This document shows, piece after piece, positions 8,701 to 16,800 of a stretch of 64,000 nt of DNA. The position numbers were made by a program, and so were the translations under genes. The notes beneath the pieces were generated by a model. The model worked only from the letters and a program-made list of their open reading frames with translations, was not told the DNA's origin and did no database searches. Origin of the DNA: Pseudozobellia thermophila. Its GTDB lineage: Bacteria; Bacteroidota; Bacteroidia; Flavobacteriales; Flavobacteriaceae. The stretch spans positions 124,001 to 188,000 of the forward strand of contig NZ_FQYU01000004.1 of the NCBI RefSeq assembly GCF_900141855.1, written 5' to 3'. Position 1 is the stretch's first letter. The number at the start of each line of letters is the position of its first letter.

Positions 8701-9908
8701 GACTAAAGGTATTGGCCTTTACCTTGGACAACGGGTATATTTCCCCGCAGGCCAAGGCCAATATCGACCGGATCGTCACTCGGCTCAATGTGGATCATAT
8801 GTATGGAAAAACGCCCCATATGAACGAAATCTTCGTTGATAGCCTGCAGAGGCATAAAAACGTATGTAACGGATGTTTTAAGACCATTTACACCCTGAGC
8901 ACCAAAATCGCCTTGGAAAAGCAAATCCCATTCATAGTCACAGGACTCTCCCGAGGGCAATTGTTCGAGACCCGGTTGACGGAGGAGCTGTTTTGGGACG
9001 ACAATTTAGACTCCGCCAAAATCGACGACACCCTATTGGAGGCCCGCAAATTGTACCATCAAGAATCCGATGCAGTAAAGAAACTACTCGACACTTCGAT
9101 CTTCGATGACGACCAAACATTCGAGAAAGTACAGTTTGTCGATTTTTATAGGTTCAGCAATGTCAGCTTATCCGAAATGCTCCTTTACCTCAAGGAAAAG
9201 GTAGGTTGGGAGCGGCCGACCGATACCGGTAGATCGACCAACTGCCTTATCAACCAAGTGGGCATCCATGTCCATAAAAAAGAAATGGGCTACAGCAATT
9301 ATTCCTTTCCCTATAGCTGGGATGTCCGCCTTGGGCATAAAACACGGAACGAAAGCTTGGAGGAAATCAATGAGCTTATCGACGAGATCGAGGTCAATCG
9401 AATCATAAAAGAGATCGGTTATATCGAACCGCCCGATAGCACAATGGATGCCCGTAGGCTCGTAGCGTATTACACCGGCGACCCGAACTTATCGGTAAAC
9501 GAAATCCAGCTGTCCATGGCCAAAAAATTACCCGCTTATATGATTCCGGCCCGCTTTAAGCATTTGACCGAAATACCATTGACCAAGAACGGAAAAATGG
9601 ACAAATCGGCCCTAAAAGGCCTAACTAGCGTCCAATTGGAGATGAGTACCCCTTACGAAGCCCCTGGAAATGAAATCGAGGAGCTATTGGAAGGTATATG
9701 GAAAGAAGTCTTACAACTAAAAAAGATAGGCATCCATGACGACTTTATAGCCCTTGGGGGACATTCGTTGGCGGCCATTCGTGTAACGGCCAGAATAAAC
9801 GAGGAAATAGAAATGAATTTTCCCTTGAACAAGGTTTTTGAATATCCGACGATTGCATCGTATGCAAATTTTATAGAAAAAACCTTGACAACTTTATTGG
9901 AAAATTAA
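5763..9908 (+). CDS. NRPS C-A-PCP with a WbpG-like PP-loop domain inserted in the A domain
   Basis: A 1381-residue protein. Condensation domain about 1-430 (HHLVTDA at 136-142). Adenylation N-part about 455-885 (TSGSTGKPKG at 606-615, NEYGPTEATIG, then GRKDDQVKLRGHR). From about 890 to 1228 the A domain is interrupted between motifs A8 and A9 by a foreign domain: a four-Cys zinc ribbon (C900, C903, C920, C923), a PP-loop SGGKDS at 964-969, and CNGC at 1035-1038. Ribbon plus PP-loop resembles WbpG-type N-acetyl sugar amidotransferases. The A domain resumes at RRLVAYYTG, ends with NGKMDK (K1278), and is followed by a PCP with GGHSLAA (S1335). There is no thioesterase. The pocket reads D-L-T-K-I-G-E-I-G-K, nearly the Asn code (DLTKLGEVGK). 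One continuous frame rules out a chance gene overlap. The added chemistry (amidine, thioamide or other ATP-driven change of an amide) is inference. Confidence 0.9.
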   Translation: MNHLPDNLHPLTQSQLTLWAGQQMHPKAPLHNVVYTFDIQGSIDETIFKKAFAQLIDQTEVFRTYFTESRSSPLQGIKSTMAPNLQVIDFTQSTKDEVDQWVKKHTLSPIDLSQRVFESALLKLKGERYIWFLKLHHLVTDAVTYSILFNRMADLYGRMRNGQGTTLPTSASFASYAALEQEEGNNPKNQASLAYWKKKVDDQENLEKLYGEANDPYTTKARRIEVSLGPKRSEQLKQLAKDPRVRSWTEDSSLFTIFASLYFIFLYRVSGQRKLTIGAPAHNRGNRRFQQTPGLFIEVLPLSIEIGENDTFYSVLQRVRAETHVFLRHIGPGRLASVKEKNSTALLNYIHVDFSDFDGLPTSVNWVHNGHIDSSHSLRLHVYDFTKGGGFQLAFDIKNSLLDEDRASRIPEHFLSLFDAFLAHIELPIGKPKLMGNDRKQETTGTQKTNGYPGVPVLRQFEQWVDKKPHTIALQSKDQILTYHLLNKRANQLAHLLRTKDIGKGSRVALYMHRSPEYVISVLALMKIGAVFVPIASDQPSERLAYIVGNSRCCLVLTDCNLRKKGIIGLENSLNLKHIAPELESQRSDNPQNPIKPESICYILYTSGSTGKPKGVKITNQGLANYLDWAKATYATDKNTIFALFTSIGFDLTVTSVFLPLISGGQLVVYKEDPRGADTSIFRVMDDNLANTIKLTPSHLALLRKRDLASSVLHTLIVGGEDLKVSLAQEISRSFSKEIKIFNEYGPTEATIGCVATRYDPARHKGASVPIGHPIDHMQAFVFDEYENQVPQGVPGELYIGGIGLATGYVGPADMTTAKFIDHPLAEHTKLYRSGDLVRTNKEGELEYLGRKDDQVKLRGHRIELSEIEARLVEHEGIADCAVLLIETEAAEPEEETINCSRCGLPSNYPGTDFDGQGVCHLCRAFDSYKEKVDGHFRNDGQLVALLTSKRGQNPDYDCISLLSGGKDSTYVLARLINMGLKVLAFTLDNGYISPQAKANIDRIVTRLNVDHMYGKTPHMNEIFVDSLQRHKNVCNGCFKTIYTLSTKIALEKQIPFIVTGLSRGQLFETRLTEELFWDDNLDSAKIDDTLLEARKLYHQESDAVKKLLDTSIFDDDQTFEKVQFVDFYRFSNVSLSEMLLYLKEKVGWERPTDTGRSTNCLINQVGIHVHKKEMGYSNYSFPYSWDVRLGHKTRNESLEEINELIDEIEVNRIIKEIGYIEPPDSTMDARRLVAYYTGDPNLSVNEIQLSMAKKLPAYMIPARFKHLTEIPLTKNGKMDKSALKGLTSVQLEMSTPYEAPGNEIEELLEGIWKEVLQLKKIGIHDDFIALGGHSLAAIRVTARINEEIEMNFPLNKVFEYPTIASYANFIEKTLTTLLEN

Positions 9909-9979
9909 AACCTTGCAATCGAATTAAAAAAATAAGGAAGAACCGAACAAATGGCACAACCAACCACTATTCGAACATC

Positions 9980-10441
9980 TTGAAAGCGAGCTTAACAAAA
10001 TATGGGGCCCTCTTGATCGGCATTTGCTACCTGGCAAGTCCGATACACCGTGAAATTGGTAGCATACTTCACGGCATATCCCATTTTTTGGAAGCACCCG
10101 ATACCCTATTGGACCATAGGCACGAACACAAAACGCATACCTATCACGAACATGCCCAGGAACGCACCGATGATGCCCATGATCATTTAGCCATAAATTT
10201 TATCGACTCGCTCTTTAGCGCCTTTGACGGCGACAAAAATCAAAAGGAATCCGTTTATAAAAGCCCCAAACTTGATAAACATCTCCATTCCAATCGATAC
10301 ACCTTTCCGCCCTTGCTCCTTCCGCCCGAGACTACAAATTTCGGTGCGGTAGAAAACAAATTGAAAGAAGGGTACCCCAAAATTCCCCTGGAGCCACCGA
10401 AGCACCCAAATGCTTTCAAAATGACTAGCGCCCCGTTTTAA
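9980..10441 (+). CDS. Small exported His-rich protein, function unknown
   Basis: A 153-residue protein with a hydrophobic N-terminus (residues 8-20) and a His-rich stretch at 46-69 (H46, H48, H50, H53, H56, H58, H67, H69) that could bind metal; the C-terminal half is Pro-rich. I do not recognise a named family. It lies 71 bases after the NRPS and 118 bases before the TonB receptor, on the same strand. The only in-frame start near the signal-like segment is TTG at 9980; an ATG at 9951 is in another frame and stops after about ten codons. A periplasmic metal-binding or metal-sensing partner of the receptor is a reasonable guess only. Confidence 0.65.
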   Translation: MKASLTKYGALLIGICYLASPIHREIGSILHGISHFLEAPDTLLDHRHEHKTHTYHEHAQERTDDAHDHLAINFIDSLFSAFDGDKNQKESVYKSPKLDKHLHSNRYTFPPLLLPPETTNFGAVENKLKEGYPKIPLEPPKHPNAFKMTSAPF

Positions 10442-10493
10442 AAAGGGGCCTAGCCAGTCACTTGATCAGATACCCAGAGAAACGAAATGCATG

Positions 10494-10536
10494 GGCATCA
10501 CCTTTCCATTAGGTGACGCCGGGTTATGCATGACCC
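10494..10536 (+). promoter_or_regulatory. Two tandem RNA hairpins just upstream of the TonB receptor
   Basis: The first hairpin pairs GGCATCACCT (10494-10503) with AGGTGACGCC (10511-10520) across a 7-base loop, with one mismatch. The second, directly after it, is GGGTTATGCATGACCC (10521-10536) followed by four T. Together they end 24 bases before the receptor ATG. They could terminate or attenuate transcription from the NRPS operon, stabilise the receptor mRNA, or form part of a cis-regulatory element. They match no riboswitch consensus that I can recall. Confidence 0.45.
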
Positions 10537-10559
10537 TTTTATTATCCTAAACATATAAA

Positions 10560-12791
10560 ATGAAAAAGTTATATCCCCTAATACTATTAATCCTATCGTG
10601 TGCCCCGTTGCAAGCACATTATCTTTCCGGAACCGTACAATCCGAAAAGACGGCGGCCCTTGAGGGCGTCGGTGTGTACAATAAGACCACCGGAGGCTAC
10701 ACCTACACCAATGTATCCGGTTATTTTGAACTTGACGATGTATCGGTCGGAGACCTCATCTATTTCTACAGCATAGGTTATAAGAACCACCAATTGACCA
10801 TTACCGAAGACCTGCTCAACGGTACGGTCAACATCACCATGGAAGAGGCGGTTGTATCGCTAGACCAGGTAGTTTTGGTCTCCAAGGCGAACGCACTGAG
10901 TAATTTTGTCAATGTCGATATCAAAACCAGTCCCGTGAAATCATCCCAGGAAATACTCAGAAAAGTTCCCGGCTTGATTATCGGCCAACATGCCGGTGGC
11001 GGTAAGGCCGAGCAAATTTTCCTTCGAGGCTTCGACGTGGACCACGGCACCGATGTGGCCATCAATGTTGATGGGTTGCCCGTAAATATGGTTTCGCACG
11101 CCCATGGGCAAGGGTATGCCGACATGCACTTTATTATCCCGGAAACCATCGACAACCTAGATTTTGGCAAAGGTCCCTATTATGCCAACCACGGAAACTT
11201 TAACACTGCTGGTTATATTGACTTAAAGACCAAGAAGAAAATCGACGGGAACACGATTTCCTTAGAGGCGGGGCAGTTCAATACGCTCCGCACCCTGGGC
11301 ATGTTCAAGGTAGCCGAAGGCGACTTCAGCAATGCCTATATCGCTTCAGAACTTGTACTGACCGATGGTCCTTTTGACTCGTCCCAGAACTTTAACCGCA
11401 TCAATCTCATGGGACGCTATAATTACAGCGATTACGACAATCAGGACCTGACGCTTACGGTATCTCATTTTCAAAGCAAATGGGATGCCTCGGGCCAAAT
11501 TCCGCAACGGGCCGTCGACCAAGGCCTGATAGGTAGGTTCGGTGCCATAGACGATACGGAGGGTGGAAACACGAGCAGGACCAATCTTCTTGTGAACCAC
11601 ACCAATCAAATAGACGAGCATTCCAGCGTACGATCAAAGGCCTACATCACGAAATACGACTTTGAGCTTTTTTCAAACTTCACCTTCTTTCTTGAGGACC
11701 CGGTAAACGGGGACCAAATTCGACAAAAGGAAGACCGCACCCTGATCGGTGCCGAAACCAGTTACGCCCGTTCGTTCCATATCGGCGACCACGATTCGCA
11801 GTTAAGGTACGAATCGGGCCTGGGATTCAGGTATGACGATGTCAACGATGTACAATTATCGCGAACCAAAGACCGAAAAACCCTTTTGGAACGCCTCGCT
11901 TATGGCAATGTCGACGAACTTAACCTTTACGGCTTTTTCGACCTTACCTACAAAAAGAACAAGTGGACGATCAATCCCGGGCTGCGATTGGATTATTTTA
12001 AGTTCGACTATGAAAACCTGTTGAGCGAGGCCTATGACAACCAAAGTGAGGACAAATTATTTTTAGGCCCCAAGCTAAACCTGATTTATGCGGCATCGCC
12101 CAATGTGCAGTTCTTCTCGAAATCGGGTATAGGTTTCCATTCCAATGACAGCAGGGTGGTTACCGCCAATAGCGGGGAAGAGATTCTTCCCCTGGCCTTT
12201 GGCTCCGATTTGGGCACTATTATAAAACCGACCGATAAATTGGTGATCAACGCCGCCTTGTGGTACCTCTACCTGCAACAAGAATTTGTATATGTCGGTG
12301 ATGCAGGAATAGTGGAACCCAGTGGAAAGACCCGTAGGTACGGTGTAGATCTGGGATTGCGCTATCAATTGGCCGATTGGCTCTATTTTAACGGCGATAT
12401 CAACTATACCCATGCCAGGAGCATAGATGAGCCCGATGGCGCGGATTATATCCCCCTTGCCCCCGACCTGACCTCTTCGGCCGGACTATCGTTCAGGAAC
12501 CTGGGCAACTTTTCGGGCGGAATCAATTATCGCCTTGTCGATGATCGCCCAGCCAACGAAGACCAATCGATTATCGCCGATGGTTATTTTATCACTGATT
12601 TAAACCTGAACTATTCCATTAAAAATTGGACCTTGGGCCTTATTGTCGAGAACCTTTTCGATACCGAATGGAACGAGACCCAATTTGCAACGGAGAGCAG
12701 AATGTTCAATGAAGCGCAGCCCTTTGAAGAGATTCATTTTACGCCGGGAACCCCTTTTTATATAAGGGGCAAGATTTCGGTGAACTTTTAA
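10560..12791 (+). CDS. TonB-dependent outer-membrane receptor, metal/metallophore type
   Basis: A 743-residue receptor. After a signal peptide ending near LQA comes a carboxypeptidase-D-like regulatory domain (LSGTVQSEKTAALEGVGV, about 22-100), typical of Bacteroidota TonB receptors. The plug begins near 125 (VKSSQEILRKVPGLI) and carries RGFDVDHGTDVAINVDGLPV and MVSHAHGQGYADMHFIIPE. This His-containing plug signature I associate with TonB receptors that tend to lie near metal-uptake genes. The rest is a 22-strand barrel ending in Phe (GKISVNF). It is the last gene of the plus arm and has a strong terminator after it. Import of the NRPS product, probably as a metal complex, is inferred from position. 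Confidence 0.88.
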   Translation: MKKLYPLILLILSCAPLQAHYLSGTVQSEKTAALEGVGVYNKTTGGYTYTNVSGYFELDDVSVGDLIYFYSIGYKNHQLTITEDLLNGTVNITMEEAVVSLDQVVLVSKANALSNFVNVDIKTSPVKSSQEILRKVPGLIIGQHAGGGKAEQIFLRGFDVDHGTDVAINVDGLPVNMVSHAHGQGYADMHFIIPETIDNLDFGKGPYYANHGNFNTAGYIDLKTKKKIDGNTISLEAGQFNTLRTLGMFKVAEGDFSNAYIASELVLTDGPFDSSQNFNRINLMGRYNYSDYDNQDLTLTVSHFQSKWDASGQIPQRAVDQGLIGRFGAIDDTEGGNTSRTNLLVNHTNQIDEHSSVRSKAYITKYDFELFSNFTFFLEDPVNGDQIRQKEDRTLIGAETSYARSFHIGDHDSQLRYESGLGFRYDDVNDVQLSRTKDRKTLLERLAYGNVDELNLYGFFDLTYKKNKWTINPGLRLDYFKFDYENLLSEAYDNQSEDKLFLGPKLNLIYAASPNVQFFSKSGIGFHSNDSRVVTANSGEEILPLAFGSDLGTIIKPTDKLVINAALWYLYLQQEFVYVGDAGIVEPSGKTRRYGVDLGLRYQLADWLYFNGDINYTHARSIDEPDGADYIPLAPDLTSSAGLSFRNLGNFSGGINYRLVDDRPANEDQSIIADGYFITDLNLNYSIKNWTLGLIVENLFDTEWNETQFATESRMFNEAQPFEEIHFTPGTPFYIRGKISVNF

Positions 12792-12814
12792 TATCGGTGG
12801 CGACCCAAAATCAA

Positions 12815-12847
12815 AAAGTAGTGGATAACCTCCACTACTTTTTTTTT
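12815..12847 (+). terminator. Intrinsic terminator after the TonB receptor
   Basis: Perfect hairpin AGTAGTGGA (12817-12825), loop TAACC, TCCACTACT (12831-12839), then eight T (12840-12847). An A-run precedes the stem. It closes the plus arm of the NRPS locus. Confidence 0.9.
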
Positions 12848-12879
12848 GACCACTGCCGTCTGGAAATCGGCCAACCGTA

Positions 12880-12914
12880 TTTGTTAGCCGTATCCTTCTT
12901 CTACCTTATCTTTG
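12880..12914 (+). promoter_or_regulatory. Bacteroidota-type promoter candidate for the PHP phosphatase gene
   Basis: TTTG at 12880-12883 and TATCTTTG (matching TAnnTTTG) at 12907-12914, separated by 23 bases. This resembles the -33/-7 boxes of the Bacteroidota primary sigma factor. It would give a leader of about 70 bases before the ATG at 12990. Confidence 0.45.
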
Positions 12915-12989
12915 TAGCTTCAATTGCCAATGGTAATAGGAGTTGTTTTTATACGTTAGGTTTATAGCCACACAATATACCAAGATTAT

Positions 12990-13730
12990 ATGTTCAGTTT
13001 TTTCAACAGAAAAAAATTCTTAATCGATTATCTCGAGGGGCTTGTCGATATACACAACCATATTCTGCCCGGTATAGACGATGGCTCCAAGTCCGTTGAC
13101 GAATCCATTGCAATCATTAAGGGTTTCGCCGAAATGGGCATAACACGGTTTATTGCCACTCCCCACATCATGAACAACTATTACCCCAATGACCGAGGTA
13201 GCATTACCAAGGCCCTGGACCATTTATTGGCCGGCATCCAAAAAGAAGACCTAAGGGATGTTCACATAGAGGCCGCCGCCGAACATATGATCGACGATAA
13301 TTTCGAGAATTTGTTGGCCAACAATTCGGCCATGCCCCTGGTGAAGGATTATTTACTCTTCGAGATGTCCTACCTACAGCCCCCCATCAACTTTGAAGAA
13401 GCCCTTATCAAGATAATGGAAAAACATTATTTTCCCGTTTTGGCGCATCCCGAACGTTATGGTTTCCTTCACCATAAAAAAAGAAAGTACGGAGAATATA
13501 AAAACCAAGGCATCCTCTTTCAGATGAACCTGTTGTCATTGGGCGATTTTTACGGGAAGGAAGTGTCTAAGGTGGCCCTCGAGCTATTGGACCAAGGCCT
13601 TATTGATTTCTTGGGATCGGATATCCACAACATGAATCAACTCAACACCCTTAAACAAGTTACCATTTCGACGAAAACCCTTGAGAAATTGTTGCCCATC
13701 ATCAACAACACGATCGATGTCTTTTATTGA
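12990..13730 (+). CDS. CpsB/YwqE-type PHP-domain tyrosine-protein phosphatase
   Basis: A 246-residue PHP-family metal-dependent phosphatase. The motifs are VDIHNHILPGIDDGSK with H22 and H24, ATPHIMNNYYP, LAHPERYGF and GSDIHN near the C-terminus, which together supply the usual metal-binding His and Asp residues. Proteins of this family (CpsB in streptococci, YwqE in Bacillus) dephosphorylate the tyrosine autokinase that controls polysaccharide chain length. The likely substrate here is the Wzc-like kinase encoded at 20267-22648, whose tail is Tyr-rich. It is a single-gene unit with its own promoter candidate, and shares a bidirectional terminator with the convergent gene that follows. Confidence 0.85.
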   Translation: MFSFFNRKKFLIDYLEGLVDIHNHILPGIDDGSKSVDESIAIIKGFAEMGITRFIATPHIMNNYYPNDRGSITKALDHLLAGIQKEDLRDVHIEAAAEHMIDDNFENLLANNSAMPLVKDYLLFEMSYLQPPINFEEALIKIMEKHYFPVLAHPERYGFLHHKKRKYGEYKNQGILFQMNLLSLGDFYGKEVSKVALELLDQGLIDFLGSDIHNMNQLNTLKQVTISTKTLEKLLPIINNTIDVFY

Positions 13731-13753
13731 ATCGATGCCCGCGTTTAACCAAT

Positions 13754-13784
13754 AAAAAGGGGTGCGATGCGCACCCCTTTTTTT
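13754..13784. terminator. Bidirectional terminator between convergent genes
   Basis: Hairpin GGGGTGCG (13759-13766), loop ATG, CGCACCCC (13770-13777), flanked by five A on the left and seven T on the right. It can end transcription from the phosphatase gene (+) and from the large secreted protein gene (-). Confidence 0.9.
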
Positions 13785-13802
13785 ATACTTGTTCGGACCG
13801 TA

Positions 13803-16800
13803 TTAGTTGTCTATCAACAGTTTCAAGGTCAACACTTTACCCTTGTTCGTTGCTATACGTACAAAATACAGGCCATCGGGCAATCCATCCACCGAAATTT
13901 GATAGGTATCGTCATTCAGCATATTTATCTCATCGACCCTGTAATTGTTCATAAGCCTGCCCTGGCTGTCGTGTAGATTGATTCCCATAAAAACCACATC
14001 TTCAGGTTGATTCACCAATCTAAAACTGGCCGTACCGTTGACCACGGGGTTTTTCTCCATGATGATGGCCATTTTGGGTCCTTCCCCAATCTTTAAGACA
14101 GTAATTGTTATGATATCGGTATGCGTGTTACCTCCGGCATCCTCTACCGTCAATTCGACCTCATAAGTCCCTGTTCCGTTAAAAATATGTACGGGATTTG
14201 CTTCGGTAGAAGTTGTCCCATCCTTGAAATCCCACAGGTAGCTTAATTCCCCTTGCATGGAAATCGAATTGCTACCGGTAAAGGTAACCTCAAGGGGAAC
14301 TTCCCCTTCCTTTGGAGTAGCCTCTGCAACGGCCAATACCCCGTTTTCGGGCACAACCTTGACCATAACATTATCGGAGTCCGATTCCCCTTCGTCGTCG
14401 GTAACGGTTAGCATAAATTCATAGACACCGGCCTGCATTTCACTTACCGACAGACTTGAGGTATCTTCTCCACTAAGGGAGGCTGTCGGTCCGCTTACCT
14501 GTGTCCAACCATAAACAACCTGTCCGCCATCGGGATCTGATCCGGAGCCATTGAGTACCACGCTGTTTACGGGTAAGACAATTACGACATCGTCGCCAGC
14601 TTCCACGATAGGTGCCCCATCGGTTATGGGCTGAACGATCTCTATTCCCGAAATCTTCGGGTTTTCGGTTACAGGACTAAGGGTAATGGTCATGTATCCA
14701 TCGGATACGCTTATATCGGAAAAAGTCTCTACCACGGCGGTGGCTGCACCACCGGCAGCAACAAATATGTCATAATTATCAATTTGCTCCTGACCTTCAA
14801 CATCGATATTGAATACCCTTGAACCAGCTCCTCCATCCGCACCATCGCCCGAAACACCAAAATAAATTTCGGCAAAATGCAAGTTAACCGTATGGGTGCC
14901 ATTGGCAACGGGAATGTTATAAACCAAATCCCCGCTGGTCTTGTATCTTTCCGTTTGGTACAACTGGTCGTTCGTTGTATTCGCAATCGCTATCGGGTTG
15001 GTCAATACCCCTCCCCCGTTCGAATACTGATCGGCGGTCCATTCGGTGCCATCAAAAGTAAGAGAAGGGCCTCCCGCATTGATACGGGTGGTGAGCGAGC
15101 CTTCGGAAACGGTAATGGTCACCTCGTCAAAGGCCGTATCATTCTCATCATCGGTAACGGTCAACCGGAACACATACACCCCTTCCTCCTCTAAGGCACC
15201 TGTAGTCGTACTCGCCGAATTCGGTGAGGTAAGTGTTGCCGAAGGACCACTTTGTTGGGTCCATTGGAAGCTTACGGTGCCCCCATCGGGATCGTTACCG
15301 GAACCATTAAGCGTGACGTTACTGGAAGGAGGTACCATACGGTCTTCGCCTGCATAGGCAATGGGCCTATCGTCACTCGGCCGAATCGTCGTGTTTTCAT
15401 AAATTCTGAGGACCTTGTCTTTCAACCACCCATTGGATACCACGTCCAAATCACCATCGGCATCGATATCGACGACCCTGGCCCCATCGTGGTGTTCGTA
15501 GCCCAAGGCCCCATCGTCCAAGATGATCTTGTTGAAGCCTCCCGAACCGCAAAGGTCGTTCTCAAAGGCGATCAGACGGTGATCTCCCAGCCATTCCCCT
15601 ACGACAATGTCTTTATCCCCGTCAAAATCGATATCAACGGCATAAACACTTAAACTTCCATTTATATCGTCGGCCAAATCATGTCGTATCCACGGTTGGG
15701 TCGGGTCGGCAGGTGCTTCGAACCAAGCGAATTCCGTCTTTGACCCCGTACCGTTTCCTCCGCTTCCAAGACTTAATTGTCCGACTACGGCATCCAGATC
15801 GCCATCGCGGTCAAAATCGGCCAATTGGGCCCGATCCGCCGTCGTTACATAGGCATCATTGATACCAGTCTCAAATTTTTCAAAACTTAAGTTACCGTTG
15901 TTTCGCAACCAGTTTACCCCTTGAAACAGGTCGAGGTCACCATCGCGATCGATATCGCCCGCCTGAATATCCTCGCCCGAGGAATCGGGACTGATGTCAA
16001 TCAAACTCCACTCTTCGGTCGTAATCACCGATTTATTGGGAGGGGTAAGCATTTGAATCGGCGAATCCGTCGATTCGGCCCCGTTCCAGTTGATGGCCAT
16101 TCTATAGGTATTGGTGTTGTCAAAAACACCACCCGCTATACCCGCCAAAAACGGTTCGTAATAATCCGAGTCCCCCGCCGGGATATTGTCGTAAACGGTA
16201 AAATTGCCTTCACCATCGTTCTGGGCCCAAACCAACTGAACGCCTTTATACGCCCCTGTCGTACCCAATAGGTCCATATCACCGTCCCCGTCAAAATCGT
16301 AAACATGGGCCACATTTTTAAAGTCGCCACCGACTTCATTTTTCTCCCAGTCCCCCGATGCATACCCCGGATTCTTGTACCACCAGCCACCGGTAACAAT
16401 ATCCTTTAAGCCATCACCGTCCAAATCGTGATCGGCAAAGGTATAGACCACGGTATAGGGGTTGGGATCAAACTCGTGAACTATCCACGATTCGGGAAAC
16501 TCGGTTTCGTTACACGTAATCGCCGCCGTAACATTTACGGTCACCTCGTCATAAATGCCCGTACCCGTGTGATCGGCATTAAAAAGCTCCACTTTTATAA
16601 CGTGTTCGCCCAAGCTCAAACCGTCAATGGGAATCGGGTCGTAACCGTAGTACTTATCGACCAATACCCCATCGATAAAGTAGTGGATATGGGTATCGTC
16701 CTCGTTAATGACCCAATTTTCAACGGCAAAGGCCACATCAAAGGGTTGGTTGACATCCCATCCATTGGATGGGGAAATGATCTGGATCTTGGCATTCGTA

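Noticed and set aside
8450-9450. PP-loop segment as an assembly chimera or separate gene
   Set aside because: The frame is continuous, the insert lies exactly at a known A-domain interruption site, and intact A9/A10 and PCP motifs follow.
9951-9984. ATG at 9951 as start of the His-rich protein
   Set aside because: It is in a different frame and reaches a stop after about ten codons.
10442-10559. Possible TPP or cobalamin riboswitch before the TonB receptor
   Set aside because: The order of conserved blocks does not fit either family on either strand; only generic hairpins remain.
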